A stretch of 64,000 bases of DNA from Saccharothrix syringae (GTDB lineage: Bacteria; Actinomycetota; Actinomycetes; Mycobacteriales; Pseudonocardiaceae): assembly GCF_009498035.1 (NCBI RefSeq), contig NZ_CP034550.1, positions 1 to 64,000 of the forward strand, in the 5' to 3' direction. Shown piece by piece: positions 1 through 13,572 of the stretch. Both the position numbers and the translations under genes were made by a program. The notes beneath the pieces are model-generated. The model was not told the DNA's origin, did not search any database, and saw only the letters and a program-made list of their open reading frames with translations. Within the stretch, counting starts at the first letter, position 1; each line of letters opens with the position of its first letter.

Positions 1-44
1 GGGACCGGCCACGGAGCAGTCACCGAGGGGAGGGGAGCGCGGAG

Positions 45-1724
45 GTGTCCGACCACCAGACCGATCTGGGTCTCGTGTGGGAGCAGGTCGTGCAGGAGTT
101 GGCCGCCAGCACGCTGTCCCCCCAGCAACGCGCGTGGATGCGCGTGACCAGGCCGATCGGGCTGCTCGACGGCACCGCGCTGCTGGCCGCGCCGAGCGAC
201 TTCGCCAAGGAGGCGATCGAGCGCGCCCTGCGCGAGCCCATCACCGCCGCCCTGTCCCGCCGCCTCGGCCGGGCCGTGTCGCTGGCGGTGAAGGTCGACT
301 CGCCGGAGCCGGTGACCGCCCCGATCCCCGTGCACGCGCCCACCCCCGTGCACACCACCCCCGTGCACGCGCCGACGTCCGTGCACACCCCGACCCACGT
401 GCCGCCGCACCCCCACCTGGCGGGCCCCCCGGTGCCCGGCCCCGTGCCGCCCGTCGTGCCCGGTCCGGTGCCGCTGCCCGTCGTGCCCAACGGCGCGCCG
501 CTGCTCGGCGACCGGCAGGAGGGCGAGCCCGACGGCGAGCAGGAGGGCGAGGGCGACGAGGTCGACGAGCAGGCCGAGGCGCTGGCCGCCGTCACCGAGA
601 TCTGGCCCACGTTCGGCGGCGGCCAGCCGCACCAGCCGCCGAGCGGCACGCCGTTCACCAGGCCCGCGAACCCCGCGTCCTCGCAGACCCGGCTGAACGA
701 GAAGTACAACTTCGACACCTTCGTCATCGGCGCGTCCAACCGCTTCGCCCACGCGGCGGCGGTGGCCGTGGCCGAGGCACCCGCCCGCGCGTACAACCCG
801 CTGTTCATCTGGGGCGAGTCGGGACTGGGCAAGACGCACCTGCTGCACGCCGTCGGGCACTACGCGCAGCGGCTGTTCCCCGGCATGCGCGTGCGGTACG
901 TGTCGACGGAGGAGTTCACCAACGACTTCATCAACTCCCTGCGCGACGACCGCAAGGTCGCCTTCCAGCGCCGCTACCGGGACATCGACGTGCTCCTCGT
1001 CGACGACATCCAGTTCCTGGAGGGCAAGGAAGGCACGCAGGAGGAGTTCTTCCACACGTTCAACACGCTGCACAACTCCAACAAGCAGATCGTGGTGTCC
1101 TCCGACCGGCCGCCCAAGCGGCTGGAGACGCTGGAGGACCGGCTGCGCACCCGGTTCGAGTGGGGCCTGATCACCGACATCCAGCCGCCCGAGTTGGAGA
1201 CCCGCATCGCGATCCTGCGGAAGAAGGCGGCCCAGGACCGGCTCGCCGCGCCCGCCGAGGTGCTGGAGTTCATCGCCGCCCGGATCGAGCGGAACATCCG
1301 CGAGCTGGAGGGCGCGCTGATCCGGGTGACCGCGTTCGCCTCCCTCAACCGGCAGCCGGTGGACGTGCAGCTGGCCGAGATAGTGCTGCGCGACCTGATC
1401 CCGGACTCCCACGCGCCGGAGATCACCGCGCCGACGATCATGGCGGTCACCGCCGAGTTCTTCGGCGTGACCATCGACGACCTGTGCGGGCCGGGCAAGA
1501 CGAAGGTGCTGGCCCAGGCCCGGCAGATCTCCATGTACCTGTGCCGCGAGCTGACCGACCTGTCGCTGCCGAAGATCGGCCAGACGTTCGGCGGCCGCGA
1601 CCACACCACGGTCATGCACGCCGACAAGAAGATCCGCAAGGAGATGGCCGAGCGGCGGCGCGTGTACGAGCAGGTGCAGGAGCTGACCTCGCGGATCAAG
1701 CAGCGGGCGCGCCACACCCCCTGA
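45..1724 (+). CDS. dnaA: Chromosomal replication initiator DnaA
   Basis: AAA+ initiator that binds DnaA boxes and opens oriC. The 559-residue product has an N-terminal helical domain I (about 1-90). A long acidic and Pro/His/Val-rich domain II linker (about 90-215) contains reiterated VHAP/VHTP-type segments. The AAA+ core has Walker A GESGLGKT at 257-264 and Walker B LLVDDIQF around D320-D321. The C-terminal domain IV carries the DnaA signature [11 protein letters not shown]. The GTG start at 45 follows a purine-rich GGGGAGGGGAG and fits the family N-terminus ([14 protein letters not shown]). Only 44 bp upstream are visible, so its promoter is largely outside the window. The linker is long, as is usual in high-GC actinobacteria. 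Identification is certain. Confidence 0.98.
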   Translation: MSDHQTDLGLVWEQVVQELAASTLSPQQRAWMRVTRPIGLLDGTALLAAPSDFAKEAIERALREPITAALSRRLGRAVSLAVKVDSPEPVTAPIPVHAPTPVHTTPVHAPTSVHTPTHVPPHPHLAGPPVPGPVPPVVPGPVPLPVVPNGAPLLGDRQEGEPDGEQEGEGDEVDEQAEALAAVTEIWPTFGGGQPHQPPSGTPFTRPANPASSQTRLNEKYNFDTFVIGASNRFAHAAAVAVAEAPARAYNPLFIWGESGLGKTHLLHAVGHYAQRLFPGMRVRYVSTEEFTNDFINSLRDDRKVAFQRRYRDIDVLLVDDIQFLEGKEGTQEEFFHTFNTLHNSNKQIVVSSDRPPKRLETLEDRLRTRFEWGLITDIQPPELETRIAILRKKAAQDRLAAPAEVLEFIAARIERNIRELEGALIRVTAFASLNRQPVDVQLAEIVLRDLIPDSHAPEITAPTIMAVTAEFFGVTIDDLCGPGKTKVLAQARQISMYLCRELTDLSLPKIGQTFGGRDHTTVMHADKKIRKEMAERRRVYEQVQELTSRIKQRARHTP

Positions 1725-2064
1725 CGCCGCCGGTCCGGCCTTCCCCACGGCCGGTGCCCCTCCGCTCCGTCGTCCTTCTCGCCGGTACCGGCTGACCGGT
1801 TGTCCGTCGCGCCCGGACCGATCCCGGAGCACCCGGCCGGGCCTCGGGCTGCCCACCTCGGGACGACCCGGCCTCGGGCCTCGTCGAGGCCCGCGCCCAC
1901 CTGAGCCGCCTTCCGGCTGCCCGAGACCGCCCAAGACACCCCGGACACCCCGGGACGCCTCGGACGCCCGCCTTCGGGCCCGGCCGCGGCCGCCCCGAGG
2001 CGAGCCCCTGAGCCGTCCGAGCCCGGCCGCCCGAGCCCGCTCCGGCCCGTCCCGACCCGTCCCG

Positions 2065-2571
2065 CACCCGGGTGCGGCACCCGGGTGCCGCGCCCCGGGG
2101 GAAACCCCCGCCGCACCCGGGTGAACGCCGCCCCGCACCCGGGTGGCCGGCACCGCCCGCCGACCCCCTGCGGACCCACCGCCGCCCCGCCGCCGGCACC
2201 CGGGTGCGACCCCCTCCCCACCGCCCCCGCACCCGGGGCAACCGCCCCTCCAGGCCCCCTCCGAGCCCCCTCCAGGCCACACCACCCGATCGGGCGCGGA
2301 AATAAAGGCGGTACACCCCCTCAAGTCCATCCGCCCAGGTCGGCACCCAGGGACGAACCGGCCGACAAGGCGTGAACCAGCGGGTTCGGGTTGTCCACAG
2401 GTCTGCTCACGTGGACCAACGGGGGAGATCCGCGCCACGATCACCCTGTGCAGCACCCGGGGAGAACTCGACCCACACCCGGGGATTACCCCGGGGACAA
2501 CTCGGCCTCCCTGTGGACCGAACGGCCGAGCGCCGTAGTTCTCCCCGGGTGCGCCGACCTGTCCCCGGGTG
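2065..2571. repeat. Cluster of CACCCGGGTG palindromes in oriC
   Basis: Perfect 10-bp palindromes CACCCGGGTG occur at 2065-2074, 2078-2087, 2114-2123, 2136-2145 and 2197-2206. The first two sit exactly 13 bp apart and are flanked by G/C to make 12-14-bp palindromes. Half-matching CACCCGGGG or its complement CCCCGGGTG follow at 2230, 2454, 2476, 2543 and 2563, and plain CCCCGGGG at 2489 and 2701. The perfect copies precede the DnaA boxes and the half-matching copies interleave with them. Their number far exceeds what neighbouring coding DNA shows. The binding factor is unknown. Confidence 0.75.
2391..2399 (+). promoter_or_regulatory. DnaA box (perfect)
   Basis: TTGTCCACA is a strong actinobacterial DnaA box. 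It is followed by degenerate reverse-oriented boxes at 2410-2418 (CGTGGACCA) and 2512-2520 (TGTGGACCG). Confidence 0.85.
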
Positions 2572-2625
2572 ACACCCCGTGTCCATCCACACCTCCAAGC
2601 GGGCGACGAGCAGCCAGAACGCACG

Positions 2626-2643
2626 TTGTCCACACAATCCACA
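2626..2643 (+). promoter_or_regulatory. Paired DnaA boxes near dnaN
   Basis: A perfect TTGTCCACA (2626-2634) is followed immediately, without a gap, by the degenerate CAATCCACA (2635-2643) in the same orientation. They border the most A/T-rich part of the intergenic region, as expected for boxes that load DnaA next to the unwinding element. Confidence 0.8.
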
Positions 2644-2888
2644 GCCCTTACTGCTGTTGCGGTTGTCTTCCCTTGAAGAAGTGAACAAACCAAAAACAGG
2701 CCCCGGGGACACCGCTCCGCCCCGGGGGCGGACCCGAGGTGACGAAGCCCGCCCCGACGCTCTACGGTGGAGCCTCCGCACCGAAGGGTCGGACCGGTCC
2801 GGCACCGACCCGCGACGGGACGCGGCTCCCCTACCCCCACCGCAACGCGTGCTGTTGCCGCTCATGCCGACTTGAGGAAGGACGCCTC

Positions 2889-4022
2889 ATGAAGATCCGC
2901 GTCGAGCGCGACGGCCTGGCCGACGCCGTCGCCTGGGTCGCCCGCAGCCTGCCGTCTAGGCCGCCCGTCCCGGTGCTCGGCGGCGTCCTGCTCGACGCCG
3001 GGGCGGAGGACGGCTCGGGTGAGGCGCTGACGGTCTCGGGGTTCGACTACGAGGTGTCCGCCCAGTGCGGCGTGCCGGCCACCATCGCCGACGGCGGCAA
3101 GGCGCTCGTGTCCGGCCGGCTGCTGGCCGACATCACCAAGGCGCTACCGAACCACCCGGTGGAGATCGCGGTCGACGGCGCGCGCATGACGATCTCGTGC
3201 GGCAGCGCCCGGTTCTCGCTGCCGACCATGCCGGTGGAGGACTACCCCCAGCTGCCGACCATGCCGCAGCTCGCGGGTGAGCTGCCGGGCGAGGTGTTCG
3301 GCGAGGCGGTCGCCCAGGTCGCGGTCGCGGCGGGCAAGGACGACACGCTGCCGATGCTCACCGGCGTCCGCCTGGAGATCGGCGAGGGCAAGCTGACCCT
3401 GGTCGCCACCGACCGCTTCCGGCTGGCCATGCGCGAGTTCGCGTGGGAGCCGAACGCGGGCCTGGGCGAGGTGTCCGTGCTGGTGCCGGCCAAGACCCTG
3501 AACGACTCGGCCAAGACCCTCGGCGCGTCCGGCGCGAAGGTGGAGCTGTCGCTGGGCAACGACGGCCTGCTCGGCCTGTCCGGCGCCAACCGCCGCACGA
3601 CCACGCGCCTGCTCGACGCCGACTTCCCCAAGTACCGCCAGCTGCTGCCCACCGAGCACTCGGCGGCCGCGGTCATCGAGGTCGACGCGCTGGTGCAGGC
3701 GATCAAGCGCGTGTCGCTGGTCGCCGAGCGCGGCACCCAGGTGCGGCTGGAGTTCGTGGACACGGGCCTGCGCCTGTCGGCCGGCGGCGACGACGAGGGC
3801 AGCGCCGAGGAGGAGCTGCCGGTCGAGTACACCGGCGACTCGGTGACCATCGCGTTCAACCCCACCTACCTGCTGGAGGGCCTCCAGGCGGTGCGCACCC
3901 CGCGGGCGCACTTGTCCTTCACCACACCCAGCCGACCCGCGCTCCTGAAGCCGGTGGACGAAGATGGGAACGTGGCGCCGGGCTACCTCTACCTGCTGAT
4001 GCCCGTGCGCCTGCCCGGCTGA
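2889..4022 (+). CDS. dnaN: DNA polymerase III beta subunit (sliding clamp)
   Basis: The 377-residue processivity clamp forms a ring that tethers Pol III and other DNA-processing enzymes to DNA. The reading frame is open further upstream, but the family N-terminus ([17 protein letters not shown]) begins at ATG 2889, preceded by AGGAAGG, so this start is chosen. Three clamp-fold repeats are covered, and the protein ends in the conserved [10 protein letters not shown]-terminus. dnaN follows oriC and is the first gene of the dnaN-gnd-recF-dciA series, which has gaps of 31 bp or less. Identification is secure. Confidence 0.98.
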   Translation: MKIRVERDGLADAVAWVARSLPSRPPVPVLGGVLLDAGAEDGSGEALTVSGFDYEVSAQCGVPATIADGGKALVSGRLLADITKALPNHPVEIAVDGARMTISCGSARFSLPTMPVEDYPQLPTMPQLAGELPGEVFGEAVAQVAVAAGKDDTLPMLTGVRLEIGEGKLTLVATDRFRLAMREFAWEPNAGLGEVSVLVPAKTLNDSAKTLGASGAKVELSLGNDGLLGLSGANRRTTTRLLDADFPKYRQLLPTEHSAAAVIEVDALVQAIKRVSLVAERGTQVRLEFVDTGLRLSAGGDDEGSAEEELPVEYTGDSVTIAFNPTYLLEGLQAVRTPRAHLSFTTPSRPALLKPVDEDGNVAPGYLYLLMPVRLPG

Positions 4023-4053
4023 TCATCGAACAGACGTAGGGGAGACAACGACC

Positions 4054-4968
4054 GTGCAGCTCGGACTCGTCGGCCTCGGCAAGATGGGCTTCAACATGCG
4101 CGAGCGGATCCGCCGCGCCGGGCACGAGGTCGTGGGCTACGACCGCAACCCCGAAGTCACCGACGCCGACTCGCTCGCCGACATGGTGGGCAGGCTCAGC
4201 GCACCGCGCGTGGTGTGGGTCATGGTGCCCGCCGGGGACATCACCCGGCAGACCATCACCGAACTGGGTGAACTGCTGGAGCCCGGTGACCTGGTCATCG
4301 ACGGCGGCAACTCGCGGTTCACCGACGACAGCAGGAACGCGCGGGCGCTCAACGACAAGGGCGTGCGCTACCTGGACTGCGGCGTGTCCGGCGGCGTGTG
4401 GGGCCTGGAGAACGGCTACGGCCTGATGGTCGGCGGCGAGCCCGAGGACGTCGAGCGCGCCATGCCGATCTTCGACGCGCTGCGCCCGGACGGGCCGCGC
4501 GAGCAGGGCTTCGCGCACGCGGGCCCGGTCGGCGCGGGCCACTTCGCGAAGATGGTGCACAACGGCATCGAGTACGGCCTGATGCAGGCGTACGCGGAGG
4601 GCTTCGAGCTGCTGGAGGCGTCCGACCTGGTCACGGACGTGCCGGCCACGATCAAGGCGTGGCAGCGCGGCACGGTGGTGCGCTCGTGGCTGCTGGACCT
4701 GCTGGTCCGCGCGCTGGAGTCCGACCCGGAGCTGGACGACCTGCGCGGCCACGTCGAGGACTCCGGCGAGGGCCGGTGGACGGTGGAGGAGGCGATCAAC
4801 CACGCGGTGCCCGCGCCGGTGATCTCGGCCGCGCTGTTCGCCCGGTTCGCCTCGCGCCAGGAGGACTCGCCCGCGATGCGGGCCGTGGCGGCGCTGCGCA
4901 ACCAGTTCGGCGGCCACGCCGTGGTGTCGGCGGGTCCCTCCTCCGGTTCCGGTTCGACGCAGAGCTGA
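4054..4968 (+). CDS. gnd: 6-phosphogluconate dehydrogenase, short decarboxylating form
   Basis: Oxidises and decarboxylates 6-phosphogluconate to ribulose 5-phosphate in the pentose phosphate pathway. The 304-residue length is that of the short 6PGDH class (GntZ/YqeC type), which is often NAD-linked, rather than the 470-residue form. Visible features are the N-terminal dinucleotide-binding GLVGLGKMG, the substrate-binding [10 protein letters not shown] and [20 protein letters not shown], and the catalytic [14 protein letters not shown]. The GTG start at 4054 follows GGGGAGA. It lies 31 bp after dnaN and 4 bp before recF, an insertion between replication genes that is common in actinobacteria. 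Confidence 0.95.
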   Translation: MQLGLVGLGKMGFNMRERIRRAGHEVVGYDRNPEVTDADSLADMVGRLSAPRVVWVMVPAGDITRQTITELGELLEPGDLVIDGGNSRFTDDSRNARALNDKGVRYLDCGVSGGVWGLENGYGLMVGGEPEDVERAMPIFDALRPDGPREQGFAHAGPVGAGHFAKMVHNGIEYGLMQAYAEGFELLEASDLVTDVPATIKAWQRGTVVRSWLLDLLVRALESDPELDDLRGHVEDSGEGRWTVEEAINHAVPAPVISAALFARFASRQEDSPAMRAVAALRNQFGGHAVVSAGPSSGSGSTQS

Positions 4969-4972
4969 CCCG

Positions 4973-6088
4973 TTGTACGTCCGGCACCTGCAGGTCACCG
5001 ACTTCAGGTCGTGGGAGCACGCGGACCTGGCGTTCGAGCCGGGCGTGAGCGTGCTGGTCGGGCGCAACGGCCAGGGCAAGACGAACCTGGTCGAGGCGCT
5101 GGGTTACGTGGCCACCCTGGGCTCGCACCGGGTGGCCACGGACGCGCCGCTGGTCCGGCACGGCGCGCCCCGCGCGGTGGTGCGCGCCGCGGTGGTCAAC
5201 GACGGGCGCGAGCTGCTGGTCGAGCTGGAGATCACGCCGGGCCGGGCGAACCGGGCGCGGGTCAACCGCGGCCCGGTGCCGCGGCCGCGCGACGTGCTGG
5301 GCATCCTGCGCACGGTGCTGTTCGCGCCGGAGGACCTGGCGCTGGTGCGCGGCGACCCCGGTGAGCGGCGCAGGTTCCTCGACGAGTTGCTCACCACCCG
5401 GGCTCCTCGTTATGCCGGTGTGCGCGGCGACTACGAACGGGTGCTCAAGCAGCGGGGCGCGCTGCTCAAGAGCATGCGCTCGGCGCGCGGCGCGGACAGC
5501 GGGACCCTGGACGTGTGGGACGGCCACCTGGCCCGGCACGGCGCGGAGCTGCTGGCCGCGCGGCTGGACCTGGTGGCCGACGTCGCGCCGCACGTGGCGA
5601 CCGCGTACGCCGAGGTGGCGCCGGAGTCGCGGCCCGCGCGGGTGGCGTACCGGTCGAGCCTGGGCGAGGCGTTCCCCGGCACGCACGACCGCGAGGTGCT
5701 GGAGGACGCCCTGCTGGCCGAGCTGCACCGGGTGCGGTCGCAGGAGGTGGAGCGGGGCGTGTGCCTGGTCGGGCCGCACCGCGACGACCTGGAGCTGCAC
5801 CTGGGCGAGCTGCCCGCGAAGGGCTACGCGAGCCACGGCGAGTCGTGGTCGTTCGCGCTGGCGCTGCGGCTGGGCGGGTACGAGCTGCTGCGCGCCGAGG
5901 GCGCCGAGCCGGTGCTGGTGCTCGACGACGTGTTCGCCGAGCTCGACCGCGGCCGCCGGCGGCAGCTCGCGAAGGTGGCCGCGGCCGCCGAGCAGGTGCT
6001 GATCACCGCGGCGGTCGCGGAGGACGTGCCCGACGAGCTGGAGGGCCTGCGGTTCGACGTCGGCCACGGGGAGGTGCGTCGTGTCTGA
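4973..6088 (+). CDS. recF: DNA replication and repair protein RecF
   Basis: SMC-like ATPase that helps load RecA at single-strand gaps via RecFOR. The 371-residue protein starts with the family sequence [16 protein letters not shown], which requires the TTG at 4973, 4 bp after the gnd stop. Walker A is [10 protein letters not shown] near residues 33-42. The ABC signature region lies around [16 protein letters not shown], and Walker B is [12 protein letters not shown] near the C-terminus. The last 8 bp overlap the start of dciA, suggesting translational coupling. Confidence 0.96.
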   Translation: MYVRHLQVTDFRSWEHADLAFEPGVSVLVGRNGQGKTNLVEALGYVATLGSHRVATDAPLVRHGAPRAVVRAAVVNDGRELLVELEITPGRANRARVNRGPVPRPRDVLGILRTVLFAPEDLALVRGDPGERRRFLDELLTTRAPRYAGVRGDYERVLKQRGALLKSMRSARGADSGTLDVWDGHLARHGAELLAARLDLVADVAPHVATAYAEVAPESRPARVAYRSSLGEAFPGTHDREVLEDALLAELHRVRSQEVERGVCLVGPHRDDLELHLGELPAKGYASHGESWSFALALRLGGYELLRAEGAEPVLVLDDVFAELDRGRRRQLAKVAAAAEQVLITAAVAEDVPDELEGLRFDVGHGEVRRV

Positions 6089-6707
6089 CGATGTCACCCG
6101 AATGGGTGTGGGACGGTACACATCTGGGGACAAACCTGTGGATGGTGTGGATAACTCAGGGGGCGAACCGGACGTATCCACACCCCAGGTCCCTCAAGAG
6201 GGTGGTCCGAGGGGTGCCGACCTGGCCCGCGCCGCGCTGGAGGCCGCCCGCGCGTCGGCCAAGCAGCGCGGGGTCCGCGGCCGGGGCCGCACCACCGGTG
6301 GCGGTGCCGTCGCCCGCCGCCGTCGCCGCTGGTCCGGCCCCGGTCCCGACGACCGCGACCCGCAGCCGCTGGGCAGGCTGGCGTCCCGGCTCGCCTCCGA
6401 CCGCGGCTGGGTCGAGCGGTTGGCCGGCGGCCAGGTGTTCGGCCGGTGGCCGCAGCTGGTGGGGGAGGACGTCGCCGAGCACGCCCGGCCGGTGGCGTTC
6501 GACGACGGCGAGCTGACCGTCCAGGCCGACTCCACCGCGTGGGCCACCCAGCTGCGGCTGCTCCAGCGCGAGCTGCTCAAGCGCATCGCCGCCGGGGTCG
6601 GGGACGGCGTGGTGAAGAGGCTGAAGGTGCAGGGCCCGGCGGCGCCGAACTGGCGGTTCGGCCCCAGGCACGTTCCTGGGCGCGGACCACGTGACACCTA
6701 CGGGTGA
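6081..6707 (+). CDS. dciA: DciA family protein (DUF721), replicative helicase operator
   Basis: The 208-residue protein has a disordered, charged N-terminal half (residues 1-90) and a C-terminal DUF721 domain (about 95-190) with [28 protein letters not shown] and a [16 protein letters not shown] segment. DUF721 proteins include DciA, the helicase-loading factor in bacteria lacking DnaC/DnaI; the mycobacterial homologue Rv0004 occupies the same recF-gyrB position. The GTG start at 6081 overlaps recF by 8 bp. The codons for about residues 19-34 contain a cluster of DnaA boxes (separate entry), which is unusual. Family and position are firm; helicase function is from homology. Confidence 0.9.
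   Translation: MSDDVTRMGVGRYTSGDKPVDGVDNSGGEPDVSTPQVPQEGGPRGADLARAALEAARASAKQRGVRGRGRTTGGGAVARRRRRWSGPGPDDRDPQPLGRLASRLASDRGWVERLAGGQVFGRWPQLVGEDVAEHARPVAFDDGELTVQADSTAWATQLRLLQRELLKRIAAGVGDGVVKRLKVQGPAAPNWRFGPRHVPGRGPRDTYG
6137..6182. promoter_or_regulatory. DnaA-box cluster inside dciA
   Basis: Inside the 5' coding part of dciA lie TGTGGATGG (6137-6145), directly followed by TGTGGATAA (6146-6154, reverse complement of the perfect box TTATCCACA), and GTATCCACA on the opposite strand (6174-6182, one mismatch). Three boxes in 46 bp of very GC-rich DNA is a density comparable to oriC. It may titrate DnaA, add to origin function, or regulate dciA/gyrB; none of these can be decided from sequence. 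Confidence 0.7.
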
Positions 6708-6865
6708 GCCCCGCTGGGGCCGCAGCGGCGATCCTGTGGCGCGGTGAGCGCTCACCAGCCGATTTTCACCCCGCTGCCCGCCGTCGGCACCCGGCGGCGT
6801 TGACTTCAGGCTCTCTGTGAGCGAGCCAGGGGTGTCCTCGACGCGTTTTTGTCGGTCCTGCCCGG

Positions 6866-6871
6866 TAGAAT
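6866..6871 (+). promoter_or_regulatory. Possible -10 element of the gyrB promoter
   Basis: TAGAAT, an A/T-rich hexamer in a GC-rich 240-bp dciA-gyrB gap, lies 77 bp upstream of gyrB. No good -35 is seen at 17-18 bp (a T-run at 6846-6850 only), so the assignment is weak. The rest of the gap shows no gene. Confidence 0.3.
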
Positions 6872-6932
6872 CAAGGGGTAGCGCAAGCGCTGCGTTCGCC
6901 CGGCGACGGTCTTAGTCGCTTTGAAGTCTTGA

Positions 6933-8915
<1,983 letters not shown>

Positions 8916-8949
8916 TCCCCCCTCCCCGGCTTGTGAAGGAAGAGCAACT

Positions 8950-11475
<2,526 letters not shown>

Positions 11476-11503
11476 CGCGCGAACGAGAGGTTGAGGACTG
11501 CTC

Positions 11504-12334
11504 GTGACTCCACCCGAGAAGCCAGAGGACAAGACCGCGGTGATCACCCGCCCAGGTGGGGGGTCGACACCGGCGGACGTCGCCGAGGAGAAGCCGGCGG
11601 CCGACGCCTCGGGGGCGTCCGAGCAGCCCGCCCCGGTCGGGGAGAAGGCCGGGGGACCGGTCGGGGAGAAGGAGGACCACCACACCGCCGCGCCGCCGCC
11701 CTGGCAGCGGGGTGCCGGCGAGAGCCACTACGGCGAGGCCCAGCAGGTCGGGCCGGCCGACCTGGTGGCGGGCGGTGACGACCAGCCGACCGTCGCGGTC
11801 CAGGCGCCGGTGGGCCCGGGCGGGCCCGCGTACCCGGCGACCGACCCGGACACGGTGTCCGTGGCCCGGCCGACGCCGCCCGGCGCGGCCGCGCCGCGCA
11901 CCCAGGTCAACCTCGGCGGTGCCGGCGGCAGGCCGCAGGCGCCCGCGGCGTCGGCGCGCCGCCCGGGGCGCGGCCCGCGGCGGGCGAGCCTCCAGGTCAA
12001 GCGGGTCGACCCGTGGTCGGTGCTCAAGCTCGCGCTGGTGCTGAGCGTGGCGCTGTTCTTCGTGTGGCTGGTCGCGGTCGGCGTGCTGTACGGCGTGCTG
12101 AACGGCATGGGCGTGTGGGACAAGATCAACAACACCGCCAACGACCTGCTCCAGGGCAACGAGCCCAGCGGCGACCCGCTGATCAGCGCCGGGCGCGTGT
12201 TCGGCGTGGCGGCGATCGTGGGCGCGGTGAACATCGTGCTGCTCACCGCCCTGGCCACGGTCGGCTCGTTCGTCTACAACGTGTCGGCCGACCTGGCCGG
12301 TGGACTGGAGGTCACCCTCTCCGAGCGGGAGTGA
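11504..12334 (+). CDS. DUF3566 membrane protein (Rv0007-like)
   Basis: A 276-residue protein with a Pro/Ala-rich disordered region (1-155) followed by a DUF3566 domain. After a basic patch (RRPGRGPRRASLQVKRVDPWSVLK) there are two transmembrane segments (about 178-200 and 235-262), then NVSADLAGGLEVTLSERE. The position directly after gyrA and before tRNA-Ile equals that of Rv0007 in mycobacteria. GTG 11504 is 28 bp after the gyrA stop; GAGAGG lies upstream. The function of the domain is not established; its constant link with gyrA suggests a cell-envelope or division role. Confidence 0.85.
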   Translation: MTPPEKPEDKTAVITRPGGGSTPADVAEEKPAADASGASEQPAPVGEKAGGPVGEKEDHHTAAPPPWQRGAGESHYGEAQQVGPADLVAGGDDQPTVAVQAPVGPGGPAYPATDPDTVSVARPTPPGAAAPRTQVNLGGAGGRPQAPAASARRPGRGPRRASLQVKRVDPWSVLKLALVLSVALFFVWLVAVGVLYGVLNGMGVWDKINNTANDLLQGNEPSGDPLISAGRVFGVAAIVGAVNIVLLTALATVGSFVYNVSADLAGGLEVTLSERE

Positions 12335-12344
12335 CACCCCCGTT

Positions 12345-12374
12345 TTGGAGCCGCGGCGGGCCGTGCGGTAAGGT
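12345..12374 (+). promoter_or_regulatory. Promoter of tRNA-Ile
   Basis: TTGGAG (12345-12350) and TAAGGT (12369-12374) are separated by 18 bp and end 17 bp before the tRNA 5' end, a good housekeeping sigma-factor arrangement. Confidence 0.6.
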
Positions 12375-12391
12375 TCTCGTCGTTGCTCCAA

Positions 12392-12465
12392 GGGCCTATA
12401 GCTCAGACGGTTAGAGCGCTTCACTGATAATGAAGAGGTCGGAGGTTCAAGTCCTCCTAGGCCCA
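12392..12465 (+). tRNA. ileT: tRNA-Ile (GAT anticodon)
   Basis: The cloverleaf is complete: acceptor GGGCCTA pairs with TAGGCCC, the D-arm contains GCTCAGACGGTTAGAGC, and the anticodon stem CTTCA/TGAAG encloses the loop CTGATAA with anticodon GAT at 12426-12428. The T-arm contains GGTTCAAGTCC. CCA is not encoded. Position after Rv0007-like DUF3566 matches mycobacterial ileT. Confidence 0.97.
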
Positions 12466-12500
12466 CCCGAGGTTTCACAGGCATGCAGAGGGGAATCGCC

Positions 12501-12620
12501 GTGAAGAAGATCATCGCGCTCGTTGCGGTTGCCGGTGCGGTTCTGTTCTTCGTCAAGCGCAACCGTTCGGCCAAGGCCGACGCGGACCTGTGGCGCGAGG
12601 CGACCGCTCCCACCAACTGA
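12501..12620 (+). CDS. DLW-39 family small membrane protein
   Basis: A tiny ORF of exactly 39 residues that starts MKKIIALVAVAGAVLFFVKR and contains the DLW motif (DADLWREA) for which the family is named. One N-terminal transmembrane helix (about 3-18) is followed by a charged tail. The GTG at 12501 has the ribosome-binding site AGAGGGGA; an in-frame ATG at 12483 would add six residues, but the 39-residue form fits the family. It lies between tRNA-Ile and tRNA-Ala, its usual actinobacterial location. Function unknown. Confidence 0.9.
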   Translation: MKKIIALVAVAGAVLFFVKRNRSAKADADLWREATAPTN

Positions 12621-12623
12621 CCG

Positions 12624-12650
12624 CGAGGGCGGTTGATCTGCCGCCCCTCG
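12624..12650 (+). terminator. Hairpin after the DLW-39 gene
   Basis: CGAGGGCGG pairs with CCGCCCCTCG across an 8-nt loop, with one bulged C. There is no U-tract, and it lies only 4 bp before tRNA-Ala, so it may be an attenuator or processing hairpin rather than a full terminator. Confidence 0.4.
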
Positions 12651-12654
12651 TGAG

Positions 12655-12727
12655 GGGGACGTAGCTCAATTGGCAGAGCACCGCCTTTGCAAGGCGGGGG
12701 TTAGGGGTTCGATTCCCCTCGTCTCCA
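12655..12727 (+). tRNA. alaT: tRNA-Ala (TGC anticodon)
   Basis: Acceptor GGGGACG pairs with CGTCTCC (one G-T). The D-arm is GCTCAATTGGCAGAGC. The anticodon stem CCGCC/GGCGG encloses TTTGCAA with anticodon TGC at 12688-12690, and the T-arm has GGTTCGATTCC. CCA is not encoded. Confidence 0.97.
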
Positions 12728-12733
12728 CGCTCC

Positions 12734-12775
12734 ACGGCTCGTACCCTGGAAAGGGTGCGGGCCGTTCGCGTTTTT
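12734..12775 (+). terminator. Rho-independent terminator of tRNA-Ala
   Basis: A 14-bp stem (12734-12747 with 12752-12765, two G-U pairs) closes a GGAA tetraloop (12748-12751). TCGCGTTTTT follows. It is one of the few terminators in the window with a clear U-tract. Confidence 0.85.
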
Positions 12776-12961
12776 CCGGCTCGGGTGTTGTGGGCGTTGT
12801 GGGCGTTGTGTTGGGGTCGGTCGGTCTGCCGGCTTGGTTGGCTGGCTTGGTTGGCTGGCTCGGCTTGCTTGTCGGCTTGGTTGGTCTGTGCGTTCGCCGG
12901 TCGGGTCGGCCTGCGGGGTGAGGCTGGTCCGCGGGTCGGTTGGCCCGCGGGGTCAGAGGGT

Positions 12962-12998
12962 GAGGGCCCGCACCCAATGCCGCTGGGTGCGGGCCCTC
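12962..12998. terminator. Terminator hairpin downstream of the DoxX gene
   Basis: A perfect 15-bp inverted repeat (GAGGGCCCGCACCCA and its complement) with a 7-nt loop lies 16 bp beyond the minus-strand DoxX stop. The preceding 12776-12960 is a low-complexity G/T-rich stretch of TTGGCTGG-like repeats with no gene. Confidence 0.75.
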
Positions 12999-13014
12999 GT
13001 CTTGGCCTCTGCCC

Positions 13015-13446
13015 TTATGCGTTCGCGCCCACCAGAGGTGCCTGTTCCTGCTTCCTGCGGCCGGCGATCACGTTGTCCACGGCCCAGGAGCCGGGGCCGG
13101 TGAACGCCAGCAGCAGGAACACCCACGAGTACACGGCGGCCAGCTCGCCCTTGTTCTGGATGGGCAGGAGCCCGGCGGGCTGGTGCACGGTGAAGTACGC
13201 GTAGGCCATGGCGCCGGAAGCGATCAGCGCTGCGATCCGGGTGCCGAGGCCGATGACGATCAGCGCGCCACCGACGAGTTCGATCAGACCGGCCGGGCCG
13301 GACGGCCAGTCGGTGATCGACACGGCACCCTTGGACCCCAGCACGCCGAACAGCTTCTGCGCACCGTGGCACATGAACAGCACGCCGACGACGATCCGGA
13401 AGACGGCGATGGCGTGGTCGCGACCGCGGTCAAGAAGAACGTTCAT
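13015..13446 (-). CDS. DoxX family membrane protein
   Basis: A 143-residue protein with four predicted transmembrane helices (about 10-30, 50-70, 74-92, 103-122) and the DoxX-type segments RIVVGVLFMCHGAQKLFG and GLIELVGGALIVIGLGTRIAALI. DoxX proteins are small membrane proteins linked to redox or thiol stress; the exact reaction here is unknown. It is transcribed alone, ends at a strong hairpin, and is divergent from the lipoprotein gene. The ATG at 13446 is clear. Confidence 0.88.
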   Translation of the reverse strand: MNVLLDRGRDHAIAVFRIVVGVLFMCHGAQKLFGVLGSKGAVSITDWPSGPAGLIELVGGALIVIGLGTRIAALIASGAMAYAYFTVHQPAGLLPIQNKGELAAVYSWVFLLLAFTGPGSWAVDNVIAGRRKQEQAPLVGANA

Positions 13447-13572
13447 GCGAACTCAGTCCTTCACAGCAGGGGCGGCCGGCAGGGTAAGGACACGCTAACC
13501 AATATGACGTTGCGTGCCTAGGTGGTCACCCTGTCGATTCCATGAGGACACGTCTGGTTGACTGGCGGCCCT

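Larger units (their letters stand above)
1725..2888. other. oriC: oriC: dnaA-dnaN intergenic replication origin
   Basis: This 1.16-kb gene-free stretch between dnaA and dnaN is the usual actinobacterial origin position. The first part (1730-2060) is extremely GC-rich without a clear motif. The middle carries repeated CACCCGGGTG palindromes. From 2391 on there are DnaA boxes, two perfect (TTGTCCACA at 2391 and 2626) and several degenerate, for example CAATCCACA at 2635-2643 and reverse-strand forms at 2410-2418 and 2512-2520. The most A/T-rich part lies at about 2633-2700, next to the second perfect box, and is the best candidate for the unwinding element. The origin assignment follows established synteny; the unwinding position is inference. 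Confidence 0.9.

Noticed and set aside
4796..6181. Long open frames opposite recF, gyrA, dnaN, gyrB, nuclease and other genes
   Set aside because: They are antisense or out-of-frame shadows caused by high third-position GC; their translations are Arg/Ala/Gly/Pro-rich or His/Val-rich without domains.
12776..12960. Protein-coding gene in the TTGGCTGG-rich stretch
   Set aside because: The translated frames are low-complexity W/L/G runs with no start context; best seen as spacer or simple repeat.
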